The translations under genes were made by a program, and so were the position numbers. Shown here piece by piece: positions 42,010-51,628 of a stretch of DNA of 64,000 nt. Every line of letters starts with the position of its first letter. Positions within the stretch are counted from its first letter, which is position 1. This DNA comes from Fibrisoma montanum (GTDB taxonomy: Bacteria; Bacteroidota; Bacteroidia; Cytophagales; Spirosomataceae): the NCBI RefSeq assembly GCF_003583365.1, contig NZ_QXED01000013.1, positions 62,001-126,000 on the forward strand, read 5' to 3'. The notes beneath the pieces are model-generated. The model searched no databases and was not told the DNA's origin. It saw nothing but the letters and a program-made list of their open reading frames with translations.

Positions 42010-45000
42010 ATGCGCTGGTCTGCCAAAACCAAAGACGAACTCATTGCCGAAATTAACCGGCTCCATACCTTAACCGACGGTACGTCGAACCTGACCGATG
42101 GGCTGCACCCGCCAACCTTCGACGTCCGCCCGACGGTCGATCAGTTGAATCTGGTCGGCCTGACGATCGATCGCGACGGAACACTGAGCTATGTGAATCC
42201 GTATACGTACCGCGTCACGGCCTGGCTGCCCGACGAAATCGTCGGTAAAAACTTCTTCGACATCTTCATCCCGGCCGCCGACCGTGCTCGCCTGGAGCAG
42301 GATTTTGACGAAGCGCTGGACCGGGGCAGTTTCACCGAGCAACGCGAAATCACCCTGCTGGCCCGCAGCGGGGCTGTCCGGAACGTACAGCTTAACTCGT
42401 TTATCCCGCACGTCGACAACGGAGAGGTATCGTCGTTTACCATCATCGGCGAAGACGTTACCAATAAAAAACGCGTAGCCTCGGCGCTATCGTACACCAA
42501 CGCCCAACTGCAGGACCTGGTCGATAACACGAGCGACCTGATCCAGCTGCTGACCCTCGACGGCAAATTTATTTTCGTGAACCGGGCCTGGCGCGAGGCT
42601 CTGAACTACAGTTCTGAGGAGATTGCCGCCCTCAATCTGCGGGACGTACTGCACCCCGATTACGTAGACACCACCCTGGCCATGCTCAAACGCATTCAGG
42701 AAGGTGGACAACTGCCGTATTTCGAGACGGTGTTCCGAACGAAAAGTGGCCGAACCATTTTTCTGTCGGGGAGCGTCAACTGCCGGTTCGACCGGGGGCG
42801 CCCTACAGCCTTCCGCTGTATCCTGCACGACACAACCGCTAAAATCCGGGCCGAAAAATCGCAGAAGCTGTACTACAGCATCGCGAACTGGATGATCAAT
42901 ACACCCAACCTCGACGAATTTTACCATAAGATTCACGAGGAACTGGGGAACATCATCGAAGCCCGCAACTTCTTCATCGCGCTCTACGACCAGAGCAAAA
43001 CGTACCTGTACTTCCCGTACTACGTCGACGAGTACTTTGGCGGCAACATGCGGTTCACGAAGCGAAAGCTCGGCAACGGCCTGACCGAATACACCATCCG
43101 GGCCAACAAACCGCTGTTTCTGTACGAGAAAGACATCCGACAGATGGCCGAGCAGCATACCATCGATCTCTACGGGCAGCTGCAGCCCAAGGTGATGCTG
43201 ACGGCTCCGCTACGGATCGGCGACGAAATTACGGGCATCATCGGCGTCAAATCATACGACAATGCCCTGACCTACGGCCCCCGGGATCTTGAACTGCTCG
43301 AATTCATTTCGGGGCAGGTCGCGCTGGCCATCGCCCGCAAACAGTCGGAAGTGGCTCTCGACAAGCAGAACGCCCGGCTCAACGCCATTTTCGACAGCAG
43401 CACGTACCTGATCTGGTCGGTCAACAAAGCGCTCCAGCTAACGTCGTTTAACCGGAACTATACGCGCCTGATTGAAAGTCAGCTGGGCGAAGTGCCGACG
43501 CTGCACGTCAGTACCCCCAAACTCGGCTGGCGGATGATCGGTGAGGACAACCGCCGGCTGCTGGAAGAAAAATACCGGCAGGCGTTCCGGGGCGTGCCGC
43601 AGAACTTTGAATTGTATTTTGAAACCAAAAAAGGCGAAGTCTGGCTCGAATTTCACCTGAACCCGATTCTGCTGGCCGGTGGCGTCATCGAAGAGGTGTC
43701 GGGCATTGCCCGCGACATCACCAACCGCAAACGGGCCGAAATCGCAACGCGCCAGAGTGAGGAGAAATTCCGGGGGATCTTCGAGAACCTGCAGGACATC
43801 TATGCGCGTGTGGACCGGAAAGGCCGCCTGACGATGATCAGCCCGTCGGTCTTCAAGCGCATGGGCTACACCCCCGAGGAGGTGCTGGGGCAGGACATCA
43901 CGCAGTTTTTTGTGGATAAGAGCGTTATTCACCGGGCCATGATCAAGCTGGGCCGCAACCGCAGCCTGCGCAACTTCGAAGCGACCATGCGCCGGAAAGA
44001 CGGTACCGAGCGGCAGTTTATGTTCAACATGCTCCTGCTGAAAGATGAGCAGGGTACGTATTCGGTGGTGGCCGCCCTGGCCCGCGACATCACGGAACTC
44101 AAGCGGCAGGCTTCCGAACTGGTCAAAGCCCGGGATGAAGCCGAACGGTCGCTGAAGGTGAAAGAGCGGTTCCTGGCCAACATGAGCCACGAAATACGCA
44201 CGCCGATGAACGGGGTGATCGGCATGATCGACCTACTTACGGATACAAAGCTCGACGACGAGCAGCGCGAATACGTTCGCACCATCAAACGGTCGTCGGA
44301 AACGCTGCTGAATATCCTGAACGATATCCTGGACCTCTCCAAGATCGAAGCCGGCAAGATGGTGCTCCACGAAGCCCCGGTGGCGCTCAAAGAAGTGTTC
44401 GAAAAGCTCATTGCCCTGTTTGGGCAGCAGGCCGCTTCTAAAAACAACCGGCTGACGTACCACCTCGCCGACGACCTGCCGACGTTTGTGATTGCCGACC
44501 AGACCCGACTGCTCCAGATTCTGTCGAACCTGACGTCCAATGCCATCAAGTTTACCGAAAACGGCTCCGTAGACGTTGACGTATCGCTGGTGAGCAAACG
44601 GGGTAAGTTCAACCGGATTCGGGTGGAGGTGCGCGATACGGGGATCGGAATTTCACCCGAAAACATCAACCTGCTGTTCAACTCGTTCAGTCAGGTCGAT
44701 ACGTCGTCGCGGAAATCGTTTGGCGGTACGGGGCTGGGGCTGGCCATTTCCAAGGAACTGGCGCATCTGATGAAGGGCGAGGTAGGCGTCGAATCGGAGG
44801 TGGGGCAGGGCAGTACGTTCTGGTTCGTCATTGAACTGAAAGAAACCGCCATTAGCCCCACGCAGCAGACGACCGAAGCCGCCGAGGTAACGCTGGCCAA
44901 CTTCTTCAGCGAGTACCACCCGCAGGTGCTGCTGGTCGACGACAACGCCGTGAACCGAAAAGTGGCCAGCGAAATCCTGCGCAAAGCCGGCTGTATCGTT

Positions 45001-45750
45001 ACTACGGCAGCCAGTGGGCCGGAAGCGATTGCCAGCGTAGCGCAGGGGGCAGGGGGCGAAGGGCATGGCGTAACGGCGGCAAAAGAAACCCCCGCGCCCG
45101 ACACTCCACGCACTACGCCTTTCGACGTCATTTTCATGGACATTCAGATGCCCGATATGGACGGTGTCGAAACGACCCACCACCTGCGCGAGCAGTTCAA
45201 GCAACTGCCGCCCATCGTAGCCATGACGGCCTATTCCATGCGCGAAGATCGCGAACGGTTTCTGAGCCAGGGGCTGGACGATTACATTGCCAAGCCGATC
45301 CGGGCGCAGAGTCTGATTGCGAAGGTAAAGGAACTGGTCGATGCCGGTCAGTCAAAACGGGCCTCTACCGAACTGGCCCGGAGACAAAAGCGGGTAGCCG
45401 AAGAAGCCGCCCTACCCGTCATTGATCAGGAGATCGTGGGCCAGCTACACGACATCGGCGGGCAGGACCTGGTCGACAGTGTGTTTGATGAATTCGTGAC
45501 CGAAGCGACCGAACTCGTTAGCGGAGCCAAAGACGCCTTTGCGCTCGGCGACATACCGACCGTAAAAAGTCACCTGCACACGCTGAAGGGCAGTGCCGGA
45601 ACGATTGGCGTAGCTCGGGTGGCCTTCATTGCCCGCGAAGCTGAGGGAAAACTGAAAGTAAACGATACGGGAACCCTGGGCGAAGAATTAAAACAGTTGG
45701 ATAAAGCGTTCACGGAGTTTCTGGATACGTACGCGACCGTCAGGAAATAA
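42010..45750 (+). CDS. Hybrid sensor histidine kinase with PAS/GAF sensors, receiver and Hpt
   Basis: A 1246-residue cytoplasmic hybrid kinase. Order by eye: PAS (about 40-150), PAS (about 165-285), GAF (about 300-455, [20 protein letters not shown]), PAS (about 465-580), PAS/PAC (about 590-710), HisKA with [19 protein letters not shown] (His near 727), HATPase (N-box [30 protein letters not shown]), receiver ([20 protein letters not shown]; phosphoacceptor Asp in [11 protein letters not shown] near 1043) and Hpt ([13 protein letters not shown] near 1187). The receiver carries a Gly/Ala/Pro-rich insert ([10 protein letters not shown]) before strand 3. The start at 42010 ([12 protein letters not shown]) is preferred over the TTG at 41878. 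No dedicated output protein is adjacent. It ends in a shared terminator. Confidence 0.95.
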   Translation: MRWSAKTKDELIAEINRLHTLTDGTSNLTDGLHPPTFDVRPTVDQLNLVGLTIDRDGTLSYVNPYTYRVTAWLPDEIVGKNFFDIFIPAADRARLEQDFDEALDRGSFTEQREITLLARSGAVRNVQLNSFIPHVDNGEVSSFTIIGEDVTNKKRVASALSYTNAQLQDLVDNTSDLIQLLTLDGKFIFVNRAWREALNYSSEEIAALNLRDVLHPDYVDTTLAMLKRIQEGGQLPYFETVFRTKSGRTIFLSGSVNCRFDRGRPTAFRCILHDTTAKIRAEKSQKLYYSIANWMINTPNLDEFYHKIHEELGNIIEARNFFIALYDQSKTYLYFPYYVDEYFGGNMRFTKRKLGNGLTEYTIRANKPLFLYEKDIRQMAEQHTIDLYGQLQPKVMLTAPLRIGDEITGIIGVKSYDNALTYGPRDLELLEFISGQVALAIARKQSEVALDKQNARLNAIFDSSTYLIWSVNKALQLTSFNRNYTRLIESQLGEVPTLHVSTPKLGWRMIGEDNRRLLEEKYRQAFRGVPQNFELYFETKKGEVWLEFHLNPILLAGGVIEEVSGIARDITNRKRAEIATRQSEEKFRGIFENLQDIYARVDRKGRLTMISPSVFKRMGYTPEEVLGQDITQFFVDKSVIHRAMIKLGRNRSLRNFEATMRRKDGTERQFMFNMLLLKDEQGTYSVVAALARDITELKRQASELVKARDEAERSLKVKERFLANMSHEIRTPMNGVIGMIDLLTDTKLDDEQREYVRTIKRSSETLLNILNDILDLSKIEAGKMVLHEAPVALKEVFEKLIALFGQQAASKNNRLTYHLADDLPTFVIADQTRLLQILSNLTSNAIKFTENGSVDVDVSLVSKRGKFNRIRVEVRDTGIGISPENINLLFNSFSQVDTSSRKSFGGTGLGLAISKELAHLMKGEVGVESEVGQGSTFWFVIELKETAISPTQQTTEAAEVTLANFFSEYHPQVLLVDDNAVNRKVASEILRKAGCIVTTAASGPEAIASVAQGAGGEGHGVTAAKETPAPDTPRTTPFDVIFMDIQMPDMDGVETTHHLREQFKQLPPIVAMTAYSMREDRERFLSQGLDDYIAKPIRAQSLIAKVKELVDAGQSKRASTELARRQKRVAEEAALPVIDQEIVGQLHDIGGQDLVDSVFDEFVTEATELVSGAKDAFALGDIPTVKSHLHTLKGSAGTIGVARVAFIAREAEGKLKVNDTGTLGEELKQLDKAFTEFLDTYATVRK

Positions 45751-45756
45751 CGCAGC

Positions 45757-45800
45757 CGGAAGGATGAATGATGGCCGGGAGGGCATCATTCATCCTTCCG
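45757..45800. terminator. Bidirectional hairpin between the hybrid kinase and the WapI-like gene
   Basis: A perfect 17-bp stem (45757-45773 with 45784-45800) and a 10-base loop lie in the 55-base gap between two convergent genes. No T tract of note on either side, so the assignment rests on position and stem. Confidence 0.7.
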
Positions 45801-45805
45801 CTCGT

Positions 45806-46243
45806 TCAGTTACGTACCGGAAACTGGCGTAACTGATTCTCCAGGTCGCCGATCGCGTGCTCAAGTTCATCGTGGTCCGGCGTAACGGGCATCCAGAACG
45901 GGGTATTGTCGGCGTGCCAGTTTGGCTGGGCTTCGTTGCTGAGTTTGATCCGCAGGGTATACTGATTGTTGTGGCGGGATACGTTGTTGAACCCTAAACC
46001 TGGTTCTATAAACGTCAGTTTTGGCGACAGTTCCCGTTCGCTGGCAACGGAACGCATCCACTTGAGAAGCAGCTCAATTTCCCACGTTGACAGCAGCGGG
46101 GCCGTACGCACGCATTCCCGGCCATTGTGTCGCGTTCTCAGGCTAACAATGAGCCAGTTACGGTCTAGAAAAAAAGGCGAATCGCTGTACTCATAATCCA
46201 GAATATTCAGCTCGAACACGCCTTCGGGTCCGGTCAGTTTCAT
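45806..46243 (-). CDS. WapI-family immunity-like protein
   Basis: A 145-residue protein. It starts MKLTGPEGVFELNILDYEYS and has DRNWLIVSLRTRHNGRECVR, STWEIELLLKWM, and ELSPKLTFIEPGLGFNN, the pattern of WapI-family proteins (immunity proteins of the WapA toxin group). No WapA-like toxin with an RHS or tRNase domain is encoded nearby, so it is an orphan in this window. The family also occurs as isolated copies in Bacteroidota genomes. It is transcribed towards the hybrid kinase gene and separated from it by the hairpin terminator. Confidence 0.75.
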   Translation of the reverse strand: MKLTGPEGVFELNILDYEYSDSPFFLDRNWLIVSLRTRHNGRECVRTAPLLSTWEIELLLKWMRSVASERELSPKLTFIEPGLGFNNVSRHNNQYTLRIKLSNEAQPNWHADNTPFWMPVTPDHDELEHAIGDLENQLRQFPVRN

Positions 46244-46656
46244 GGCTAAGTGAGGAAAGATATAAACAAATGGATACTCGGTTCAGAAACGCAGTAACAC
46301 CCAGGTTAATCCGCCGGCAGCAGGTGGCTGCATCAACGGTGTAAAGCAGAGCTAAAAGTCAAGATGATCAGTGGAGCAAGAGATATAAAGCTACAGAAAA
46401 AAATTGATTAAGCGTGTTACCAAATCAAAAAGTTTCGTAAAATTCTAAGTGCCTTTGTTCCAAAACCAGCTCCTCACCGGTCGGGGCCATTAAAACAGGG
46501 GTTAGTGGCCGATTAGAAGAGTTTTTTGGGTTTACACTTAAATCGCTAATTTCACCACTCGAACGAGTTTAGCATTTGAAGTTGGGTCATTGCCCGTATC
46601 TTTGACCAGTCTCAATCCAAGCTCTAAACAGCAAACTGCAAACTTCTTACAGTCCT
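46244..46656. other. 413-base non-coding region with divergent promoters
   Basis: No coding frame is supported in this AT-rich gap. Near its right end TATCTTTG at 46597-46604 matches TAnnTTTG for the plus-strand receiver gene, with a TTTG at 46575-46578 at about the right -33 spacing. A TGCCTTTG-type element lies near 46449. The left end must hold the promoter for the WapI-like gene. Otherwise nothing was seen. Confidence 0.55.
46597..46604 (+). promoter_or_regulatory. Promoter box of the receiver-domain gene
   Basis: TATCTTTG matches the Bacteroidota TAnnTTTG box and has TTTG 18 bases upstream. It lies 52 bases before the start codon at 46657. Confidence 0.6.
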
Positions 46657-47037
46657 ATGTCAGCTTCCAAGCGTGTTTTGATTGCCGAAGATAGTTCCGT
46701 TATTCAAAACCTGGCCCGTAAAATTCTTGAGTTTCAGAACTATGACATCACCGCCGTTAAAAATGGCGAACAGGTGATGCAGATTCTGGACAAGGAGGAT
46801 TTTAGCATTCTGCTGCTGGACATCAACATGCCGGTAATGGACGGCATGGAGTGTGTTCGGCGCGTACGGGCATTGTCGGATAAACAAAAAGCTGCTGTGC
46901 CTATCGTTGCCATCACCGGTAACGCCAAAAACTACACCGAAGAGGAATTCAAAACAGCAGGGTTCAACGACGTACTCGTAAAGCCCCTCAACTTCGACCG
47001 GCTCGTTGAAGTCGTGAACCAACTGACGGATAAGTAG
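46657..47037 (+). CDS. Single-domain response regulator (CheY-like)
   Basis: A 126-residue receiver with all key residues: acidic pair in LIAEDSSVIQNLARKIL (Glu-Asp), phosphoacceptor Asp in ILLLDINMPVMDGMEC, Thr in PIVAITGNAKNY and Lys in DVLVKPLNFDRL. No output domain is present. Such proteins act by protein contact, for example as phosphate carriers between a hybrid kinase and other partners, or in gliding or flagellar control. The hybrid kinase with Hpt ends 900 bases upstream but is separated by the convergent WapI-like gene, so a functional tie is only possible. The gene after it, MBL, is separated by a hairpin repeat. Confidence 0.95.
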   Translation: MSASKRVLIAEDSSVIQNLARKILEFQNYDITAVKNGEQVMQILDKEDFSILLLDINMPVMDGMECVRRVRALSDKQKAAVPIVAITGNAKNYTEEEFKTAGFNDVLVKPLNFDRLVEVVNQLTDK

Positions 47038-47134
47038 TGAGTGAATGAGTGAATGAGCGAATGAGTGCCGCAACGGAGTTGAATGCTTTGTCCGGCACTA
47101 TTCGCTCTTTCACTCATTCGCTCATTCACTCATT
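47036..47134. repeat. Hairpin of GAATGAGT-type 8-base units
   Basis: The left arm (47036-47070) is GTGAGTGAATGAGTGAATGA followed by GCGAATGAGTG. The right arm (47093-47134) is the complementary form (CACTCATTCGCTCATTCACT). The period is 8 in the left arm. The arm ends directly at the ATG of the MBL gene, so its start region is inside a potential hairpin. Confidence 0.85.
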
Positions 47135-47896
47135 ATGATAATTACTCTGCTGGGAACCGGAACCTCGTCGGGCGTGCCGTTGATTGGCTGCGAGTGTGCG
47201 GTGTGCCGTTCGGTGGATTTCCGCGATAAACGACTTCGGTCGTCGGTACACGTTGCCGTTGAAGGACGTAGCTTCATCATCGATACGGGACCTGATTTCC
47301 GTCAGCAGGTGCTGCGTCTGGGCCTCAAACAGGTCGACGCCGTTGTCTATACGCACGAACACAAAGACCACACGGCCGGCCTCGACGAAATCCGGGCGTA
47401 TAACTTCCGGTCCGGCCAGGAAATCCCGATCTACGCCCGCGCATCGGTGCTTGATCAGTTGCAGCGCGAATTTGCATACATCTTCGCCGAACGTAAATAC
47501 CCCGGCGTGCCGCGCGTCCGGATGCACGAAATCGCCAATGCACCGTTTGACTTGCTGGGCGTTCAGATCATACCCATCGAGGTGATGCATCACAAACTGC
47601 CGGTGTTCGGTTTCCGCATCGGCGACTTTACGTACCTCACCGATCTGAATTACATCTCCGACCAGGAACTGGAAAAGGTATGGGGTACCCGGGTGCTTGT
47701 GCTGGATGCCCTTCAGCAGCAACCGCATATTTCGCACTTTACGCTGGAGCAGGCCGTGGCCCTGGCCGAACGGATCAGGCCCGAACGGACGTATTTTACC
47801 CACATCAGTCATAAATTGGGCCTGCACCGGGAAGTCGAACTCACGCTGCCCCCCCACATCCGGCTGGGGTATGATGGACTTCGAATCAGCCTATAG
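47135..47896 (+). CDS. MBL-fold metal-dependent hydrolase (PhnP-like)
   Basis: A 253-residue cytoplasmic metallo-beta-lactamase-fold enzyme. Metal ligands: THEHKDHTAGLDEI (HxHxDH) plus VMHHKLPVFGF, LTDLNYIS (Asp) and YFTHISHKLG (His). The N-terminus ITLLGTGTSSGVPLIGCECA is shared with the PhnP/phosphodiesterase group, and the zinc-site-like CECAVC (about 26-31) agrees. PhnP hydrolyses cyclic phosphodiesters; in Bacteroidota these proteins are usually called lipoate-operon-linked MBL hydrolases. Substrate unknown. It starts directly after the 8-base-unit hairpin, with no clear Shine-Dalgarno. Confidence 0.93.
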   Translation: MIITLLGTGTSSGVPLIGCECAVCRSVDFRDKRLRSSVHVAVEGRSFIIDTGPDFRQQVLRLGLKQVDAVVYTHEHKDHTAGLDEIRAYNFRSGQEIPIYARASVLDQLQREFAYIFAERKYPGVPRVRMHEIANAPFDLLGVQIIPIEVMHHKLPVFGFRIGDFTYLTDLNYISDQELEKVWGTRVLVLDALQQQPHISHFTLEQAVALAERIRPERTYFTHISHKLGLHREVELTLPPHIRLGYDGLRISL

Positions 47897-47946
47897 CTAT
47901 ATTGTGGCGAAACTGAATGTAGGCCATTGTCTTATCCGTTTGCACC

Positions 47947-48774
47947 ATGACAGGTATCTACCGCGACCGATGGCTGATTACGGCCGGGAGTTTGCTGAGC
48001 GGCTACTTTTTCGTGAACATTGGTCTGGATGAAAGCGTCTTTACCCTTTGGAATCAGCCGTCTTATCTGCGGGATATCATCGGGGCATCGCTGATTACAG
48101 CAGCAGTCTGGCTGGTGGTCCGCACCATAACGGTCTGGTTGGATGGCCGGTACGATTGGTTCGCAAAGCCCGCCAAACGGATTCTTAGTCAGTTGATGCT
48201 GGGCGTTATCGGACCGGTGGTCGTTTCCCTGCTACTGACCATGCTGTATTTTCAGTACGTAGTGAAGCAGCCCATCGCCGAGTCGACGTATCCTGTGTAT
48301 GAGTTTCCGATCAGCGTACTGGTTATATTATTGATGAACCTGCTGTACGTAGGGCTTTACCTGTACCGGAAAGCGACGGTTCCCGTGCCGTCCTCCCCTG
48401 AACGTATTTCACCAACCCCAGAGCCTGCTTTCCGGAAAACGCTCATCGTCAACAGTGGCCTGCGCAACGTTCCGGTGTCGGTCGACGACGTTGCCTACAT
48501 TTACATCGATGAGGCAACCATTTTTCTGACTACGTTTTCGGGTGGGAAGTACGTAGTCGCCAACTCGCTGGATGATCTGGCACGTGATCTGCCCGAACAG
48601 GCGTTCTTCCGCGTCAACCGCCAGTTTATTATCAACCGCAAAGCCTGTAGTTCGTACCTTAACGATACGTACGGAAAGCTGAAAGTGGAAGTTCGGCCGG
48701 CAATGCCCAGAGACATCATTGTGAGCCAGCAGAAAGCGCCTGACTTCAAAAAATGGCTGGAAGAAAGCCCCTGA
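47947..48774 (+). CDS. Membrane-bound LytTR-family transcription regulator
   Basis: A 275-residue regulator: four predicted membrane helices in the N-terminal half (about 8-30, 45-62, 85-105, 120-140) and a LytTR DNA-binding domain at about 165-270 (NVPVSVDDVAYIYIDEATIF, YVVANSLDDLARDLPEQAFF, RVNRQFIINRKACSSYLND, GKLKVEV). Fusion of LytTR to a membrane domain is typical of Bacteroidota. Three 21-base direct repeats overlap its stop codon and precede the next gene, the arrangement expected for its own binding site. It would sense a signal in the membrane and switch the downstream barrel-like/hydrolase pair. No kinase is paired with it. Confidence 0.93.
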   Translation: MTGIYRDRWLITAGSLLSGYFFVNIGLDESVFTLWNQPSYLRDIIGASLITAAVWLVVRTITVWLDGRYDWFAKPAKRILSQLMLGVIGPVVVSLLLTMLYFQYVVKQPIAESTYPVYEFPISVLVILLMNLLYVGLYLYRKATVPVPSSPERISPTPEPAFRKTLIVNSGLRNVPVSVDDVAYIYIDEATIFLTTFSGGKYVVANSLDDLARDLPEQAFFRVNRQFIINRKACSSYLNDTYGKLKVEVRPAMPRDIIVSQQKAPDFKKWLEESP

Positions 48775-48820
48775 TTCAACCCGTATTTTTCCTGATTCAT
48801 CCGTTGTTTTTCCTGATTCA
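48770..48820 (+). promoter_or_regulatory. Three 21-base-spaced direct repeats, likely LytTR binding site
   Basis: CCTGATTCA occurs at 48770, 48791 and 48812, exactly 21 and 21 bases apart. Spacers also agree (ACCCGTATTTTT, TCCGTTGTTTTT). LytTR regulators bind 9-base direct repeats with about 12-base spacers, which fits. The first copy contains the TGA stop of the LytTR gene. Confidence 0.7.
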
Positions 48821-48825
48821 GTAAG

Positions 48826-48873
48826 CATAACTTATTAGAATATAGTAAGTTATGTGCAAGCAAGGTAGTTTTG
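48826..48873 (+). promoter_or_regulatory. Inverted repeat and -7 box upstream of the barrel-like gene
   Basis: CATAACTTA (48826-48834) and TAAGTTATG (48846-48854) form a perfect 9-base inverted repeat with an 11-base gap. TAGTTTTG at 48866-48873 is a TAnnTTTG box. The inverted repeat therefore lies at the -33 region of this promoter, 25 bases before the start at 48898. Confidence 0.6.
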
Positions 48874-48897
48874 TTGCCGTAAACAACATCTACTACC

Positions 48898-49461
48898 ATG
48901 CACCGAATCATCACTACACTCGCGCTGGTTGTCAGTTGCCTGACAATAGCCGGCGGGCAGGCGTTGAGGGTGGGGTACTACGGCGAAACCGTGACCCACT
49001 ATGGCCTCAAAGCCGCCTACGAACGTACGCTCCACAGCTACGTAACGCAACGGAATCAGGCCCGCAAGTCCTTTCTGTTCGCGCCGGGACTGGCCGTCTA
49101 CCGGCACCCCGCCAACCACTATGGAATGATTATCTCACCGGAGTTTGCGTACCGTCGGATTGGCCGGCGCGGGGGAATGGTCGAGGTGGGCATTGCACCC
49201 GCCTACTTTCGTTACGTTCTCGACGCCACTACCTACGAAGTGGCCGACACTGGTGAATTCCGACGGGTTCCATTGGCCGGGGGAGATGCTTTTTTGCCGA
49301 CCATTTCGGTGGGGATCGGCAGGGATTTGTCCGTACGACGTGCCATGCCGCTTATGTGGTACACCCGCCTGAATCTGATGCAGCAGCGCCCTTACAATAC
49401 ATCCTCCTTACTGCGCTTCAGTCTTGAAGCGGGCATTAACCTTCCTCTCAAAAAATCATGA
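48898..49461 (+). CDS. Secreted beta-barrel-like hypothetical protein
   Basis: A 187-residue exported protein (signal peptide about 1-21, LALVVSCLTIAGGQA). The mature sequence has alternating hydrophobic strands (LRVGYYGETVTHYGLKAAYE, FLFAPGLAVYRHPANHYGMI, MVEVGIAPAYFRYVLD, PTISVGIGRDLS, LLRFSLEAGINL) as in small outer-membrane barrels, ending in a charged KKS. No family was recognised. It overlaps the alpha/beta hydrolase gene by 4 bases (ATGA) and lies behind the LytTR repeats, so the two form an operon. Confidence 0.82.
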   Translation: MHRIITTLALVVSCLTIAGGQALRVGYYGETVTHYGLKAAYERTLHSYVTQRNQARKSFLFAPGLAVYRHPANHYGMIISPEFAYRRIGRRGGMVEVGIAPAYFRYVLDATTYEVADTGEFRRVPLAGGDAFLPTISVGIGRDLSVRRAMPLMWYTRLNLMQQRPYNTSSLLRFSLEAGINLPLKKS

Positions 49462-50456
49462 AACCGCTATACCGATTCCTGACCTTTTGCTGGCTGCTGG
49501 CCGTGGTGGCCTGCAGCGACCGCGATGTCCAGCCGGTAGAAGAAGCCAATCTGGTGCTGCGGCATAAAGGCGCAAACATGCCCATCTGGGTGCGCGGCAA
49601 TGCCCGGTCGAATAAAATCATCCTGTTTGTTCACGGTGGGCCCGGCGACTGCTCCATGTGTTACCGCTACTACCTCAAGGGACTCGAACCCGAAACAATG
49701 GTCGCTTACTGGGATCAGCGGGTGGCCGGGTCGTCGACGGGTAAGGTGGCAGAGCAGACCCTCCGGTATGCGCAGTTCGGCGAGGATATGGTTAACGTCG
49801 TCAGACTGCTGAAGCGGGAATACCCGAACGCACAGATTTATCTGCTGGCGCACAGTTTTGGCGTGGAACTGGCCTGGCAGTTTCTGACCACCGAAAATTA
49901 CCAGCAACTCGTGGCCGGGGTGATAGCCGTCAATGGAATGTACTCGTATTACAACTGGCTCTACTACGTACGGGAGTGGGCCTTGCGCGAAGCCCGCCAG
50001 CAAGCCAACGCGGAAGCGGAACAGTATCTGCTGGCGCACCCCGTCACCCCTGAAAATACCGCGACGATCGACTGGCAGGGCATCTATCGCTGGATGTACA
50101 AGCTGGGCGGCAATCCGGTCTCGTTGTATACCGACAAAAAATTTGTGCTGGATTATGCGTTCACATCGCCGAACACGGCCCTGGCGCAGTTCACCCACGG
50201 GAAGGCCTACAATTACTACGGTGAGGTCGAAAGCCGCCTGTTTGAAAAAGGACCGCTGTTGAAGAATGTGCGGGTACCGGTGGGGTTGTTCTGGGGCGTT
50301 AAAGACGGCGTAGTGCCGGTGGAAGTGGGACGTTCTACCAGGGAGGTACTCACCAACGCACCGGTGACAACTGTCGATTTTATCGAGTCATGGCATGAGC
50401 CGTTCGTGACGGAAACCGATAAATTCAACCGGGCCGTGCTGGCGTTTGTGCGATAA
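49458..50456 (+). CDS. Lipoprotein alpha/beta hydrolase
   Basis: A 332-residue lipoprotein: signal peptide with lipobox AVVAC, then an alpha/beta-hydrolase fold. The oxyanion loop is ILFVHGGPGDCSM, the nucleophile elbow is YLLAHSFGVELAW (Ser near 137), the acid is in FWGVKDGVVPVEVG and the His in FIESWHEPFVTETD. HGGPG loops occur in proline iminopeptidases and related esterases. It is predicted to be membrane-anchored and periplasmic or surface-exposed. It overlaps the barrel-like gene and is the second gene of the LytTR-associated operon. Substrate unknown. Confidence 0.92.
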   Translation: MKPLYRFLTFCWLLAVVACSDRDVQPVEEANLVLRHKGANMPIWVRGNARSNKIILFVHGGPGDCSMCYRYYLKGLEPETMVAYWDQRVAGSSTGKVAEQTLRYAQFGEDMVNVVRLLKREYPNAQIYLLAHSFGVELAWQFLTTENYQQLVAGVIAVNGMYSYYNWLYYVREWALREARQQANAEAEQYLLAHPVTPENTATIDWQGIYRWMYKLGGNPVSLYTDKKFVLDYAFTSPNTALAQFTHGKAYNYYGEVESRLFEKGPLLKNVRVPVGLFWGVKDGVVPVEVGRSTREVLTNAPVTTVDFIESWHEPFVTETDKFNRAVLAFVR

Positions 50457-50587
50457 AGCGGGCCGCGGGCCGACGCTGAGCGTATTGCTAAACGGTGAGC
50501 GGAGCGAAGTGCAGCGGGGGCAAACCAATTGGTTGTCCCCGCCGTTATGTAAACAGAGCCAACGCCCAATGCTCTGACCGCTTCATT

Positions 50588-51628
50588 ATGCAAACCACCG
50601 TAAAACCAACCCGTACGTTTCCCGATACGTTATTGAATCAATACCGCCGGCAGGGCGATGCCCCGGCCGACGCGGTGATCGCGGCCGTTACCGAAACGGG
50701 CGGAAAAGAAGCGTTGTCCAGGCTGATGCGCTGGCTGGCCGATACCAGTACGGTCGACACCAGTGCGCAGCCCGAGCCGGTGCAACAATTCGTTGCGCAG
50801 TATGGCGTGTTGCCAGCCTGGGCTGACCCGATGCTCATGGCGCGGGGCATGGCATTCTTTCAGAAACATGCCGGGGCGATTGGCCTCACGCTTGGCCTGT
50901 ATTCATTACCGTACTGCTATCTCGGTGCCGACGGGGCCCAGGTGTTATGGCTGACGGAGCGAATCCGCAACGATACGGCCCGGCGGCTGCGCGAAACCGG
51001 CGAATGGGTGTTTACGGTCAATGATCCAAAGCAATGGCCGACCGGACAGGCCATTCGACACATCCTGAAGATACGCCTGATTCATGCGGCTTCGCGCTGG
51101 TTTGTACTGCACAGTGGTCGCTGGAACATGGATTGGGGGCACCCCATCAATCAGGAGGACATGACGGGGACCAACGGCGCGTTTTCGTACGTCGTGCTCC
51201 GTGGTTTGCGAAAAATAGGGGTTAGAGCCGGCGATGCCGACGAAGAAGCGTATCTGCACCACATCAACGTAGTGGGGTACATAAACGGCGTGGCCGAGGA
51301 GTTGCTGCCGCGAAACCTGCGGGAAGCGTATCATCTCGAACGGGCCATTGCCCGTCGGCACTTTACGGCGTCGGAAGCAGGAGCGGGCCTGACAAAATCG
51401 CTGCTCAACGCGATCAGTGAGGTTGTGACCAGCAACTCGGCCGGATCGCGGCCGGAGTCGGTGCGGAACCTCGCAGCGGCTCAAATGCGTTTCTTCCTCG
51501 GCGACGAGTATGCTACCATGCTTGGTATCCCAGACGTACCGGTCGAAAAACGGCTGATTACACTGGTAAATGCATTGCCGATTTTTCCAGAACTCATTCC
51601 AACAAAACCCTCCGTGGTCTCTGCGTAA
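50588..51628 (+). CDS. DUF2236 (MpaB/rubber-oxygenase-like) protein
   Basis: A 346-residue protein covering a full DUF2236 domain: MQTTVKPTRTFPDTLLNQYR start, WADPMLMARGMAFFQKHAG, then IRLIHAASRWFVL, and the HHINVVGYINGVAEELLP and MRFFLGDEYATMLGIP ends that match the partial protein at 2. The invariant His/Arg-rich block (HAASR) is near the haem region of the rubber-oxygenase (Lcp/MpaB) group. The start at 50588 is chosen; in-frame sequence upstream is not conserved in type. Its last residues (PSVVSA) are encoded by the left arm of the mnmE upstream repeat. It is 67 bases upstream of mnmE. Confidence 0.85.
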   Translation: MQTTVKPTRTFPDTLLNQYRRQGDAPADAVIAAVTETGGKEALSRLMRWLADTSTVDTSAQPEPVQQFVAQYGVLPAWADPMLMARGMAFFQKHAGAIGLTLGLYSLPYCYLGADGAQVLWLTERIRNDTARRLRETGEWVFTVNDPKQWPTGQAIRHILKIRLIHAASRWFVLHSGRWNMDWGHPINQEDMTGTNGAFSYVVLRGLRKIGVRAGDADEEAYLHHINVVGYINGVAEELLPRNLREAYHLERAIARRHFTASEAGAGLTKSLLNAISEVVTSNSAGSRPESVRNLAAAQMRFFLGDEYATMLGIPDVPVEKRLITLVNALPIFPELIPTKPSVVSA

